The notes: generated from the sequence alone by a model not told the origin. Shown: positions 55,020-63,915, counted from the stretch's first letter. The stretch: DNA of 64,000 nt from Hymenobacter sediminicola (GCF_014250515.1 NZ_CP060202.1:178501-242500); one strand, 5' to 3'. Translations and numbers: made by a program.

Positions 55020-55213
55020 GGGAGTGATGAGGTGATGGAAGAATGGTGATAGGTAAACAGAGTGTCGTTCCCAGCCTGTGGGACATCTCGCGTGCTGACG
55101 TCAAGGGCAATCTGAACGGTGTAGAGACGCGTAGTCGCGTCGCGTCGTTGAACGACCTGCCCCGCACCAGACCACACCAGTGAAACAGTATCAGCAACGA
55201 GGAGGCCCGCTCG

Positions 55214-55456
55214 CTACCCGCCAGATACCGGCGGAATCAGGGCTATTTCGTCGCGTTCCTGCAGTAGCTGTGTGTCTTCGGCGTACTCGTTGTTCACGGC
55301 TACGGCTAAGCTGCTGAGCTGGCGCAGGGCCGGGTAGTCGGTGCGAAGCTGCTCCAGGAGCTGGTGCACGGGCTGGCCTTCGGGGAAGTTCAGAGCTAGC
55401 TCTGGTTGGCCCACAATTTCCTTGGCAATGCCAAAAAGCGCTATTTTCAGGTTCAT
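55214..55456 (-). CDS. moaD: Molybdopterin synthase sulfur-carrier subunit
   Basis: An 80-residue ubiquitin-like carrier; it ends PPVSGG, the Gly-Gly that is adenylated by MoeB and thiocarboxylated. NLKIALFGIAKEIVGQ and AVAVNNEYAEDTQLLQERDEIALIPPVSGG fit MoaD. The ATG at 55456 gives the usual length (about 80). Divergent from moaA. Confidence 0.95.
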   Translation of the reverse strand: MNLKIALFGIAKEIVGQPELALNFPEGQPVHQLLEQLRTDYPALRQLSSLAVAVNNEYAEDTQLLQERDEIALIPPVSGG

Positions 55457-55579
55457 AGGGTCGGGGAGCAAAATATAGTAGCAGTACGCACTTCAAACCC
55501 AAACCACAACGCGCGTGTTACGTTTTGGTTGACAGATTCCGGCCCTTACCGGGCTACTCTCTTTTTTATTGCTGCTGCT

Positions 55580-56587
55580 ATGGCTGGTGCCGCTCCGTCT
55601 GTTTTGTTTGATAATCATGGCCGTCCGCTGGAATACCTGCGGCTGGCCGTGACGGACCGGTGCAACCTGCGCTGCTTTTACTGTATGCCCGAAGAAGGCA
55701 TCAAGTACATGCCCAAGCAGGAGCTCCTGACCTACGAGGAGATGGAGCGGCTGGTTGGCCTGCTCACGGGCCTGGGCGTACGCAAAGTACGCCTGACGGG
55801 CGGGGAGCCATTCGTGCGCCGCGACTTGGTGCCGTTTATGGCCCGCCTCGCCGCCATTCCCGGCCTCGACGACTTAAGCCTGACTACCAACGGCGTGCTC
55901 ACGGCCCCGTATGTGCCCGAGCTGGCCCGCCTGGGCGTGAAAGCCGTCAACCTCAGCCTCGATACCCTGGACCGTGCCCGGTTCGCCAGCATCACGCGCC
56001 GCGACGAGCTACCGCGGGTGCTGGACACGTTCTACGCGTTGCTGGCCTCCGGGATTCAGGTGAAAATCAACGCGGTGGTGATGGACGGGCAGAACATCGA
56101 AGACCTAGTGCCGCTGGCCGAGCTGACGCGGGAACTGCCCGTAGAAGTACGCTTCATTGAGGAAATGCCCTTCAACGGCGGCAGCCACGCCGCCACGCTG
56201 CCCTGGGACCACCGCCGCATCCGGCAGCATCTGGAGGCTCACCTAGGCGAGTTTGTGCCCGTGGCCACGCCCGCCGGTGCTACGGCTTCCGAGTACAGTA
56301 TTGCCGGTCATCAGGGGCGCATCGGTATCATTGCGGCCTACTCACGCACATTCTGCGGTACCTGCAACCGAATCCGCCTCACGGCCGAAGGTGGCCTCAA
56401 AACCTGCCTCTACGACCAAGGCGTGCTGGATGTGCGGGCCCTGCTGCGTGGCGGCTCAACGGATGAACAAGTGGTAGAAGCCCTGAAAAGCGCCTTCCGC
56501 CACCGCGCAGCCAATGGCTTCGAAGCCGAGCAGCGCCGCCCCGTGCATCAACTCAGCTTCGAGTCGATGAGCACGATTGGCGGGTAA
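55580..56587 (+). CDS. moaA: GTP 3',8-cyclase (radical SAM)
   Basis: A 335-residue radical SAM enzyme starting Moco synthesis from GTP. N-terminal cluster motif CNLRCFYCMPEEG (CxxxCxxC), KVRLTGGEPFVRRDL, the C-terminal cluster motif FCGTCNRIRLTAEGGLKTCLY (CxxC plus distal Cys), and the C-terminal SMSTIGG ending in the Gly-Gly that reaches into the active site. The start at 55580 is chosen close to the conserved DNHGRPLEYLRLAVTDRC. It is divergent from moaD. Confidence 0.97.
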   Translation: MAGAAPSVLFDNHGRPLEYLRLAVTDRCNLRCFYCMPEEGIKYMPKQELLTYEEMERLVGLLTGLGVRKVRLTGGEPFVRRDLVPFMARLAAIPGLDDLSLTTNGVLTAPYVPELARLGVKAVNLSLDTLDRARFASITRRDELPRVLDTFYALLASGIQVKINAVVMDGQNIEDLVPLAELTRELPVEVRFIEEMPFNGGSHAATLPWDHRRIRQHLEAHLGEFVPVATPAGATASEYSIAGHQGRIGIIAAYSRTFCGTCNRIRLTAEGGLKTCLYDQGVLDVRALLRGGSTDEQVVEALKSAFRHRAANGFEAEQRRPVHQLSFESMSTIGG

Positions 56588-56619
56588 CTTCGGATGCTAC
56601 AACTGGTTTGCCCGTCGGC

Positions 56620-57783
56620 TTATTTGCCCAAGCCTACCCAGCCGCGCTGCATAGCATAATATACCGCCGTGCCGAACACCAAGCCCACCAGGTAGCCGTA
56701 CGGCAGGCCGGCGCAGAGTAGCCCTACCAGCAATGCTACCAGCAAATCGGCGCGGTGCGCCGTGATGTCGCGGAGCAATGTGGCCAGCGTGAGGGCCTCA
56801 AAAAGGAGCAATACGCCTAGCACCGGCAGCGGGAATATCTGCACGATTTGCTGGAAGCCCTGGCTGAAAAATAGTCCCAACACCAAGAACAGTCCGCCGT
56901 AAATCAGAACGGAACCGCCAGTGCGCCCGCCAAACGTGTAGTGCCCCACCATGCCGCCTGAGCCATGGCACACCGGAAAGCCGCCCAGAAACGGATTCAC
57001 TAGGTTCATGAGAGCATACGTAAAGCTGATTTGCCGCACTGTGAGGCTCCGCTCCGGAAAGTAATCCTGCACCACCTGCCGCGTAGCCAGCACCGAATTG
57101 CCGAGCGACAACGGAATCTGGGGCAGCGCCAATAGCACGGCGCCCGTCAAAATATCGGCGGTGGCGGGTACGTGCCAGGCTGGCAGGTGGAGCCCGATGG
57201 CCCGCTGGGCCGTGGCCAGATCAAGCTTGAAAACCAGGCCATACGCCACGCCCAGCGCCAATACCACTAGCGCGGCCGGCCAGCGGCGGTTTCCCAGCAG
57301 CACTACCGTCACCAGAAAACCGGCGGCGGCCAGTGCGTATCCCGGCAAGCCGTCGGCGGGCACGTACTCTTTCAGGGCCAGCGTGGCTAGCTGCAGTGCA
57401 AGCCCAAACTGGATGCCGCGCACCACGGGCTTAGGCACGAGCCGGGCCAGCGCGTCAATCAGCCCCGTGACTGAGAGCAGCAACATACTGATACCAATAG
57501 CCAGCCCGCCGCCGAAGATGAGGCGTCCAGGAATTTTCTGGGCAATAACCAGCGCGGCAAACGCCTTCAGTGGCTGCACCGGCATCGGCATGCCATACCA
57601 GAGCCCCGAAAACACTTGCATCAGCCCAAACATGATTAGCACTCCGGCGCTATCCATGCCTGAGGCGGCAATGATACCAATGAGCAGCGGCAAGTCCGTT
57701 CCTAAATCTCCGAAGGCTCCGGCCAGCTCATTTCTGTCAAATCGGATGCGTGGGCGAGCAGGACGGGTGGCAGTAAGCGGCAT
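56620..57783 (-). CDS. MOT1-like molybdate/sulfate transporter
   Basis: A 387-residue membrane protein of about 10-12 helices. ELAGAFGDLGTDLPLLIGI near residue 18, PMPVQPLKAFAA and GGFPVCHGSGGMVGHYTFGGRTG are the sequence marks of the MOT1 (MFS_MOT1) family, high-affinity molybdate carriers first known from plants and algae. Position within a Moco gene cluster supports molybdate uptake. No ModABC transporter is present in this window. It lies 32 bp from the 3' end of moaA (convergent). Confidence 0.88.
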   Translation of the reverse strand: MPLTATRPARPRIRFDRNELAGAFGDLGTDLPLLIGIIAASGMDSAGVLIMFGLMQVFSGLWYGMPMPVQPLKAFAALVIAQKIPGRLIFGGGLAIGISMLLLSVTGLIDALARLVPKPVVRGIQFGLALQLATLALKEYVPADGLPGYALAAAGFLVTVVLLGNRRWPAALVVLALGVAYGLVFKLDLATAQRAIGLHLPAWHVPATADILTGAVLLALPQIPLSLGNSVLATRQVVQDYFPERSLTVRQISFTYALMNLVNPFLGGFPVCHGSGGMVGHYTFGGRTGGSVLIYGGLFLVLGLFFSQGFQQIVQIFPLPVLGVLLLFEALTLATLLRDITAHRADLLVALLVGLLCAGLPYGYLVGLVFGTAVYYAMQRGWVGLGK

Positions 57784-57871
57784 AAAGGATGCTTCGGACA
57801 GGGAAATATGGCTCAGTTTGGTTTCTGGTGCAGACTAGAGCCAGCATCCTAAAAACCCGATGTAATATGGC

Positions 57872-58981
57872 TCAAACCGCTTTTTCTACGGTATCCTGCC
57901 AGGCCAGCATACCGCCCGTCAGGTTCTGCAGATTGGTGAATCCATACGTATTCTGCAGCAGCTCGATGGCCTGGGCACTGCGGCGGCCGGAGCGGCAGTA
58001 CACCACCACCGGATGGTGCCGCGGAATAGAGGCCATTCCTTTTTCTAGGCTACTCAGCGGCAACAGCGTAGCGCCCGGCAAGTGCGTCAGGGCAAATTCT
58101 TCCGGCTCACGCACATCCAGCAGAAACGGCGGGTGGCCCGATTCCAGCAGCTCGTGCAGCTCCACCGCCGATACTGTACTAATCCCAGCGCCGCACAAGT
58201 CGGCGTAATCGGCACGGTTGGCGGTATCTAGGTTGATGGACGCCTGCTCCGGCTTGCGCGAAAACTTCAGAATCCGAGTCTGAAACGATAAAGCATCCAG
58301 CATCCAGAGTCGTCCCACCAGCAATTCCCCAATTCCTAACACTACCTTCAGTGTTTCGGTCGCCTGGGCCGTACCTATCAGGCCGGGCAGCACGCCCAAT
58401 ACGCCGGTATCCTCACAATTGGGGGCTTCGCTGGCAGCGGGTGGTTGCGGAAACAGGCAGCGGTACGTGGGCCCGCCCTGGTAGTTGAACACCGACACCT
58501 GCCCTTCAAACTTGTAGATGGCACCCGAAACCAGCGGCCGGTTCAAGCTCACGCAGGCATCGTTGAGCAAGTAGCGGGTCGGGAAATTATCGGAGCCATC
58601 TACCACCACATCATACTGCGCTACTAACTCGCGCACATTGCCCAGCATGGCACGGCAGCTATACACTTCCGTCCGAACCAGTGGGTTGAGCCGCTGCACA
58701 GCCCGGGCGGCGGCGGCGGCTTTGGGTTGGCCTACATCGGCTGGTCCATAGAGAATCTGGCGCTGCAGATTGCTCATCTCCACCTTATCCGCGTCCACGA
58801 TGCCCAGCGTGCCTACGCCGGCAGCCGCCAGATACTGCAGTACCGGACAGCCTAGGCCGCCGGCGCCTACCACCAACACGCGGGCGTTTTTCAGGCGTAG
58901 TTGGCCCGACTCGCCTATTTCGGGTAGCTGCAGGTGGCGGCGGTAGCGCTGGCGTTCTTCCGTAGTAAGCATAGCTGGCAA
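57872..58981 (-). CDS. moeB: MoeB-type adenylyltransferase fused to rhodanese domain
   Basis: A 369-residue E1-like enzyme that adenylates MoaD's C-terminal Gly; the rhodanese domain can then supply sulfur. ARVLVVGAGGLGCPVLQYLAAAGVG (ATP site), DADKVEMSNLQRQILY, VVDGSDNFPTRYLLND and the catalytic Cys in PNCEDTGVLGVLPG (about residue 187). The rhodanese domain begins at PFLLDVREPEEF (about 285) with active-site Cys in VVVYCRSGRRS (about 326). The zinc-binding CxxC pairs are missing (YRC only; no C-terminal CxxC). Could alternatively act on ThiS. Confidence 0.91.
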   Translation of the reverse strand: MPAMLTTEERQRYRRHLQLPEIGESGQLRLKNARVLVVGAGGLGCPVLQYLAAAGVGTLGIVDADKVEMSNLQRQILYGPADVGQPKAAAAARAVQRLNPLVRTEVYSCRAMLGNVRELVAQYDVVVDGSDNFPTRYLLNDACVSLNRPLVSGAIYKFEGQVSVFNYQGGPTYRCLFPQPPAASEAPNCEDTGVLGVLPGLIGTAQATETLKVVLGIGELLVGRLWMLDALSFQTRILKFSRKPEQASINLDTANRADYADLCGAGISTVSAVELHELLESGHPPFLLDVREPEEFALTHLPGATLLPLSSLEKGMASIPRHHPVVVYCRSGRRSAQAIELLQNTYGFTNLQNLTGGMLAWQDTVEKAV

Positions 58982-59113
58982 AGTAGGCGACCGGATAAAT
59001 GGGCGGGTATCGTGACTGTGGCTTATTCAAACTTACAACTACCCCGTAAGGTTAAGATACTACGCGCCGGCTGCATCTGCGCGGCGCTTCATCATTGGCT
59101 ATCCGGATTCTCA

Positions 59114-60004
59114 GTGGCAACTCCCGTTTTTCTGCCTCCTACCAGCTACGAATACGTGACCGTGCAGAAAGTGCAGGGCTCAGAAGCTACGGAAGCCTCC
59201 GACGTGCTGGCCGCCGAAGAGCCGCTGGAAATTCGCGTTGGTTACGGCCCCGAGAGCCAGCGTCAGCACCGCACGCTGTCCGTCACGATGCGCACTCCTG
59301 GTCACGATTTTGAGCTGACGGCCGGATTCCTGCTCACCGAAGGTATTATTCGCTGCCGCGAAGAACTGCAGGGCATCATCTACTGCCCCGATGTAGAGAA
59401 GGAGGAGGAGCGCGAAAACGTGGTGCGTGCAGAACTCAATCCTGCTTCCGTGCCCGATTTGCCCCGGCTGGAACGTCATTTCTACACCAGCAGCAGCTGC
59501 GGCGTGTGCGGCAAAACCAGCATCGAGGCGGTGCACGCGGCCAGCTGCCCGGTTTTGCCTGCCCAGGGACCCTATGTAGCCACTGCCGTAATTCATCAGC
59601 TACCCGAGCGGCAGCGCGCGGCGCAGGCGTTGTTTGAGCAAACCGGTGGCCTGCATGCGGCCGCGCTGTTTTCGCCGACCGGCGAACTGCTGCTGCTGCG
59701 CGAAGACGTAGGCCGCCATAATGCTCTGGACAAAGTAATTGGGGCGGCGTTGCTGGCCGGGCAGTTGCCACTCCACAACGCGGTGCTGCTGGTCAGTGGC
59801 CGCGCCAGCTTCGAGTTGGTACAGAAAGCCGCCGTAGCGGGTATTCCGGTCCTGGCCGCTGTAGGCGCCCCCAGTTCCCTTGCTGTATCGGCTGCCCACA
59901 ACTTCGGTATGACGCTCTGCGGCTTTGTGCGCCAAAACCGCTTCAACATCTACAGTCACAACTGGCGTATCACAGACGAACCGGAGCTAAAGCCGATAGG
60001 CTAA
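59114..60004 (+). CDS. fdhD: Formate dehydrogenase accessory sulfurtransferase
   Basis: About 296 residues. FdhD passes sulfur from a cysteine desulfurase to the molybdenum cofactor, an essential step for active formate dehydrogenases. RTPGHDFELTAGFLLTEGII, SSSCGVCGKTS (the CxxC, about residue 128), LREDVGRHNALDKVIG and VSGRASFELVQKAAVAGIPVLAAVGAPSSLAV are characteristic. No ATG fits: the only in-frame ATG (58934) lies inside the divergent moeB; I infer GTG at 59114. GTG at 59156 is an alternative. Confidence 0.92.
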   Translation: MATPVFLPPTSYEYVTVQKVQGSEATEASDVLAAEEPLEIRVGYGPESQRQHRTLSVTMRTPGHDFELTAGFLLTEGIIRCREELQGIIYCPDVEKEEERENVVRAELNPASVPDLPRLERHFYTSSSCGVCGKTSIEAVHAASCPVLPAQGPYVATAVIHQLPERQRAAQALFEQTGGLHAAALFSPTGELLLLREDVGRHNALDKVIGAALLAGQLPLHNAVLLVSGRASFELVQKAAVAGIPVLAAVGAPSSLAVSAAHNFGMTLCGFVRQNRFNIYSHNWRITDEPELKPIG

Positions 60005-60057
60005 GGTTCCATATTGACTCTGATTCGCTATTTCTGCTGTTTCCCGCTTCGCACTCC

Positions 60058-60387
60058 ATGAAACTCCGCCTCGAAGACAACACCCTGCGCTTGCGTCTTT
60101 CTCAAGAAGAGGTAAAGGAGTTCGGCCACGCCGGCCAACTCCATACTGTAGTACCGCTTGGTCCTGCCCCCACCGATACGCTGACTTATACTCTAGAGCG
60201 GACAGCTGATGCTAGTTTGGAGCTGCGACTGGCTTATACGCCGGGCCGCATCACAGTTCAGGTGCCGTCTGTGCTATCTGATGAATGGACTACCACCGAA
60301 ACCATCAGCCTGCGTGGCAGTTATCCAGTTGCCGGCAACCAAGTACTGCATATATTGGTAGAAAAGGACTTAGGCTGCAAGCATTAG
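60058..60387 (+). CDS. Small conserved DUF7009-like protein
   Basis: A 109-residue soluble protein, beta-rich: MKLRLEDNTLRLRLSQEEV, LTYTLERTADASLELRLAY, ITVQVPSVLSDEW, LHILVEKDLGCKH. The ending I(L)VEKD-x-C and the RLRLSQ opening resemble DUF7009 proteins (recollection). It sits 53 bp after fdhD and 38 bp before the molybdoenzyme gene, which suggests an accessory role in maturing or inserting cofactor; no function is shown. Confidence 0.72.
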   Translation: MKLRLEDNTLRLRLSQEEVKEFGHAGQLHTVVPLGPAPTDTLTYTLERTADASLELRLAYTPGRITVQVPSVLSDEWTTTETISLRGSYPVAGNQVLHILVEKDLGCKH

Positions 60388-60425
60388 TCTTCTTCATTCC
60401 TGCTCCCACCGAAGCCCCCTACATC

Positions 60426-62981
60426 ATGGAAGAGTCTCCCGTCGCCGATCCGAACAAAGCAGGCAAGCAGCACGAACAAAAGGCCGCCAATGAGCCCAAA
60501 AGTAGGGAGCGTCCTGACCAGGGCGAAGCACCGGCACCGGACCATTATCGTCCTGATCCGCAGGCGGCGCGCGACGAGAGCAACATTAATCCTCCAGACG
60601 TGGCTAACGCAAAATACACCCATCCTATCCTTGCCCAGCCTCCCGAAGCCCTCACCGGCCTCCGGCTCGAAGAGCGGGCCAAAGTAGCCGCCGGCGTCAC
60701 GGCCGTTATTAAGTCCATGGAGTTTAGCTGGAGTGAAGGCGGGCTGAACCGCGGCACCCGGGGCTTGCTCAAAATGAACCAAAAAGATGGTTTCGACTGC
60801 TCCAGCTGCGCATGGCCCGACCCCGACGACCACCGCTCCGTCGCGGAATTCTGCGAAAACGGTGCGAAAGCCACTGCCTCCGACGCCGACGACAAAGCTG
60901 CCGGTCCGGAATTCTTTGCGAAAAATAGCCTGGCTCAGCTGTCTAAGATGACTGACCGGGACCAGAACAACGCTGGCCGCCTCACGCACCCACTGGTAAA
61001 GCGCCCCGGCGACAACCACTATTCGCCCATTGCCTGGCCCGACGCTTTTCAGCTCATTGCCGACCATCTGAACGCGCTGTCGTCTCCTGATGAAGCCGTG
61101 TTTTATACCTCAGGCAAAGTGCCCAACGAGCCGGCTTTCCTGTTTCAGTTGTTTGCCAAGATGTTGGGCACCAACAACCTGCCCGATTGCTCCAACATGT
61201 GCCACGAGAGCAGCGGTGCGGCCCTCAGTCCCACGCTGGGTCTAGGCAAAGGTTCCGTCACGCTCAATGACATCTACGAGGCCGAAGTCATCCTTATCAT
61301 TGGGCAGAATCCGGGTACCAACCACCCGCGTATGCTGTCGGCTCTGCAGAAGGCTAAGCGCAACGGAGCTAAGATTATCAGTATCAACCCCCTCATCGAA
61401 GCCGGCCTCAACCACTTCAAGAACCCACAGGATTTCATGAATCCGCTCAGGGCGCTGGGCGCGCTGATGGGCGACGGCACGCAGATAACCGACCTGTATC
61501 TGCAGGTGAGGGTAGATGGCGACATGGCCCTGCTGCGTGGTATCATGAAGCACCTCTTCGAAGCCGAGGACGTCAACCCTGGCCAGGTAGTAGACCGCGC
61601 CTTCATTGCCGAGTACACCACCGGCTTCGAGTCGTTCGAGCAGAATATCCGCAATACTTCCTGGGAAGATATTGAGGAGCTAAGCGGTATTAGCCGTGCC
61701 CAGTTGCTGAAAGCTGCCAATATGCTGGCGACTAAAAAGAAGATCATCACCTGCTGGGCTATGGGCGTCACGCAACAGCGGCAGGGCGTGCAAACCATCC
61801 AGGAAATCGTGAATCTGCAACTAATGAAGGGGGCCATCGGCAAGCCCGGTGCAGGTACTTGCCCAGTGCGTGGCCACTCAAATGTGCAGGGCGACCGGAC
61901 CATGGGCATCTGGGAACAGCCAACCAAGAAGTTTCAGGACGCACTAAGCAAAGAATTCAACTTTCAGGCCCCCTACGAGCATGGCTACGACACGGTAGAA
62001 GCCATCAAAGCCATGTACAAGGGCAAAACCAAGGTGTTCTTCAGCCTCGGCGGCAACTTGCTGGCTGCTGGCCCCGATACCGAAGTCATTGCCGAAGGCA
62101 TGCGCAAGCAAAAGCTCACGGTATTTGTCGGCACCAAGCTCAACCGCGGCCACCTCACCACCGGCGAAACCAGCCTGCTCCTGCCGTGCTTTACGCACGC
62201 CGATGTGGATATGCAAAAGGCCGGCCACCAGATGACCTCCTGCGAAAACTCTATGGGCGTTGTCAGCCAGAACAAAGGCGTGCTGATTCCCCTCGAGGGC
62301 CAGATGATGAGCGAAGTGGCCATCATCAGTGGTGTGGCCATTGCCACTCTCGGCAACCGCACCAATATCGCCGACTGGGTAGCCATGACCGAGAACTACG
62401 ACGTCATCCGCGACCATATCAGCCGCGTGATTCCCGGCTTCGAGGATTTCAATGAAAAGCTGCGCCGTCCGGGCGGCTTCTACCTGCCTAATGGTCCCCG
62501 TGAGCGAAAGTTTACCACGCCCAACGGCAAGGCCAACTTCACAACCACCGAACTGGAGCATTACCAGCGCGAACTGGAGCCAGATCAGCTTATCCTGATG
62601 ACTGTGCGCAGCCACGACCAGTTCAACACTACTATATACGACTACAACGACCGGTATCGTGGCGTCTTCAACGAGCGGCGGGTCCTCTTCATGAATCCCC
62701 AGGATATGGCCGAGCGCGGTATTGTTGCCAAAGACCTTATTGATATTACCAGTCACTTCAAAGGGGAAAAGCGTACTGTCGAAAAGTTCGTGGCCGTACC
62801 CTACGACATTCCGAAAGGCAACGTCTCCGCCTACTTCCCCGAAGCCAATCCGCTGGTCCCTATATCCAGCGTTGCCAAAACCAGCAATACACCTACTTCC
62901 AAGTACGTGGTAGTTACGGTAGTGCCTACCCTCAAAACAACAGGTGCTCCCATAGAGCAGCGCTTAGCAGTAGAAGCGTAG
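60426..62981 (+). CDS. FdhF/YdeP-family molybdopterin oxidoreductase
   Basis: An 851-residue cytoplasmic enzyme of the Mo-bisMGD superfamily. It has an extra hydrophilic N-terminus (about 1-60), a CSSC pair in FDCSSCAWPDPDDH (about 124-127), and the metal-binding Cys in CSNMCHESSGAAL (about 257; the position of selenocysteine in E. coli FdhF). Pterin-binding segments follow: IIGQNPGTNHPRMLSAL, CWAMGVTQQRQGVQTI, GKPGAGTCPVRGHSNVQGDRTMGI. FdhF-like in name; YdeP relatives have poorly known substrates, and no partner redox subunit is adjacent. Formate is the favoured guess because fdhD is upstream. Confidence 0.92.
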   Translation: MEESPVADPNKAGKQHEQKAANEPKSRERPDQGEAPAPDHYRPDPQAARDESNINPPDVANAKYTHPILAQPPEALTGLRLEERAKVAAGVTAVIKSMEFSWSEGGLNRGTRGLLKMNQKDGFDCSSCAWPDPDDHRSVAEFCENGAKATASDADDKAAGPEFFAKNSLAQLSKMTDRDQNNAGRLTHPLVKRPGDNHYSPIAWPDAFQLIADHLNALSSPDEAVFYTSGKVPNEPAFLFQLFAKMLGTNNLPDCSNMCHESSGAALSPTLGLGKGSVTLNDIYEAEVILIIGQNPGTNHPRMLSALQKAKRNGAKIISINPLIEAGLNHFKNPQDFMNPLRALGALMGDGTQITDLYLQVRVDGDMALLRGIMKHLFEAEDVNPGQVVDRAFIAEYTTGFESFEQNIRNTSWEDIEELSGISRAQLLKAANMLATKKKIITCWAMGVTQQRQGVQTIQEIVNLQLMKGAIGKPGAGTCPVRGHSNVQGDRTMGIWEQPTKKFQDALSKEFNFQAPYEHGYDTVEAIKAMYKGKTKVFFSLGGNLLAAGPDTEVIAEGMRKQKLTVFVGTKLNRGHLTTGETSLLLPCFTHADVDMQKAGHQMTSCENSMGVVSQNKGVLIPLEGQMMSEVAIISGVAIATLGNRTNIADWVAMTENYDVIRDHISRVIPGFEDFNEKLRRPGGFYLPNGPRERKFTTPNGKANFTTTELEHYQRELEPDQLILMTVRSHDQFNTTIYDYNDRYRGVFNERRVLFMNPQDMAERGIVAKDLIDITSHFKGEKRTVEKFVAVPYDIPKGNVSAYFPEANPLVPISSVAKTSNTPTSKYVVVTVVPTLKTTGAPIEQRLAVEA

Positions 62982-63030
62982 TCTCTCACTATATATATAA
63001 GAGTACAAGAGAGCACACCAAGTTCTATTG

Positions 63031-63087
63031 AAGCCAACCTCCTCTACACACTTTGCTTGTTTTTAGCAGTGTAGAGGAGGTTGGCTT
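63031..63087. terminator. Long perfect hairpin (19-bp stem)
   Basis: Arms 63031-63049 and 63069-63087 are exact reverse complements; T-run after. Separates the molybdoenzyme gene from the rRNA promoters. Confidence 0.8.
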
Positions 63088-63261
63088 TTGTGTGACCTGG
63101 TACTTCAAGACAGCCATTTTGCAGCATCTACACCAACACGGCAATTATTTTTCCTTTCGGAGTGAACTAACGGATGCTACTAAGTAGTTGTGTGCCAGGG
63201 TCCGGTCATGATTGGCGGCAGCCTGCTACGGCGCCACAACCAAAAATGTTTCCTGCCGGAC

Positions 63262-63292
63262 TTGCACCACAGGATTTGTCCTTCTACTTTTG
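63262..63292 (+). promoter_or_regulatory. rRNA promoter P0
   Basis: TTG at 63262-63264, 20-bp spacer, TACTTTTG at 63285-63292. Consensus match; the downstream sequence differs from the four copies below. Confidence 0.55.
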
Positions 63293-63384
63293 CACTCCCA
63301 ATCCGAAACGCGGAGGGGAGGCCTGGCTAGCCGGGCCGGAAAAGAAAGTTAAGTGGCGGGGTAGCAAACGTAGAAAAGTCTACT

Positions 63385-63392
63385 TACCTTTG
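63385..63392 (+). promoter_or_regulatory. rRNA promoter P1 (-7 box)
   Basis: TACCTTTG followed by CAGCCCGCTTCGG. No clear TTG at -33. Confidence 0.5.
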
Positions 63393-63448
63393 CAGCCCGC
63401 TTCGGAAGGAAACGGAACCCGCTTCGAAAAAAAAGTTTGCTTGCGTGC

Positions 63449-63480
63449 TTGCAAACAAAGAAAAGAAGCTGCTACCTTTG
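63449..63480 (+). promoter_or_regulatory. rRNA promoter P2
   Basis: TTG at 63449-63451, 21-bp spacer, TACCTTTG at 63473-63480, then CAGCCCGCTTCGATCGG. Confidence 0.6.
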
Positions 63481-63545
63481 CAGCCCGCTTCGATCGGAGG
63501 CGGCACGAGTTCTGAGAAAAACCCTAAAACGTTTTTCTGGCAGGA

Positions 63546-63576
63546 TTTGGAAAGTCAGAAAAGGGAGTTACCTTTG
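63546..63576 (+). promoter_or_regulatory. rRNA promoter P3
   Basis: TTTG at 63546-63549, 19-bp spacer, TACCTTTG at 63569-63576, then CAGCCCGCCGCGCC. Confidence 0.65.
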
Positions 63577-63640
63577 CAGCCCGCCGCGCCTCGACCGAGA
63601 GGCGGAGCGGACAGGCCAAGAAAAAAAGAACATCTTTTTC

Positions 63641-63670
63641 TTGGTTGTAGCAAAAACGGTGTTACCTTTG
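63641..63670 (+). promoter_or_regulatory. rRNA promoter P4
   Basis: TTG at 63641-63643, 19-bp spacer, TACCTTTG at 63663-63670, then CAGCCCGCTTCGATCGG. About 245 bp before mature 16S. Confidence 0.65.
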
Positions 63671-63915
63671 CAGCCCGCTTCGATCGGAAGCCGGCACACC
63701 GACTCACAAGTAGAGTCACTACGTTGTTTCAAATGCGAAACGACGCACGTTCTTTGAATGGATGGAAAGACAAATGAAAGGGCTTCTTTCCCTGGGCTTC
63801 GGCGCAGGAACACGAGAGAAGACCACGCGTAGAAATAAGAAGTAAACAGCTCGTTAACACGAGTCGGATCAGCACTCGACATCGTCTGTGGTTCGCCACA
63901 GATTAGGATTTTTAT

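Larger units (their letters stand above)
62982..63915 (+). other. rRNA operon leader region without protein genes
   Basis: 934 bp between the molybdoenzyme stop and 16S rRNA. It holds one terminator, five promoters, a boxA-like segment (GTTCTTTGAATGG about 63750-63762) and a TTCG hairpin (63885-63902) close to the 16S start. Frames seen here overlap the promoter repeats and are not credible genes. Confidence 0.75.

Noticed and set aside
55115..55150. GTAGAGACGCG-type segment between moaE and moaD, like short dispersed repeats in some genomes.
   Set aside because: No copy elsewhere in the window and no clear palindrome; left unannotated.
63373..63690. Repeats before 16S considered as a CRISPR-like or direct-repeat array.
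   Set aside because: Repeat units are TAnnTTTG promoters with start regions, lacking uniform spacers and palindromic repeats; promoter array explains them.
63174..63777. Open frames of about 110 codons in the rRNA leader.
   Set aside because: They read through the repeated promoter boxes; the peptide is an artefact of the repeats.
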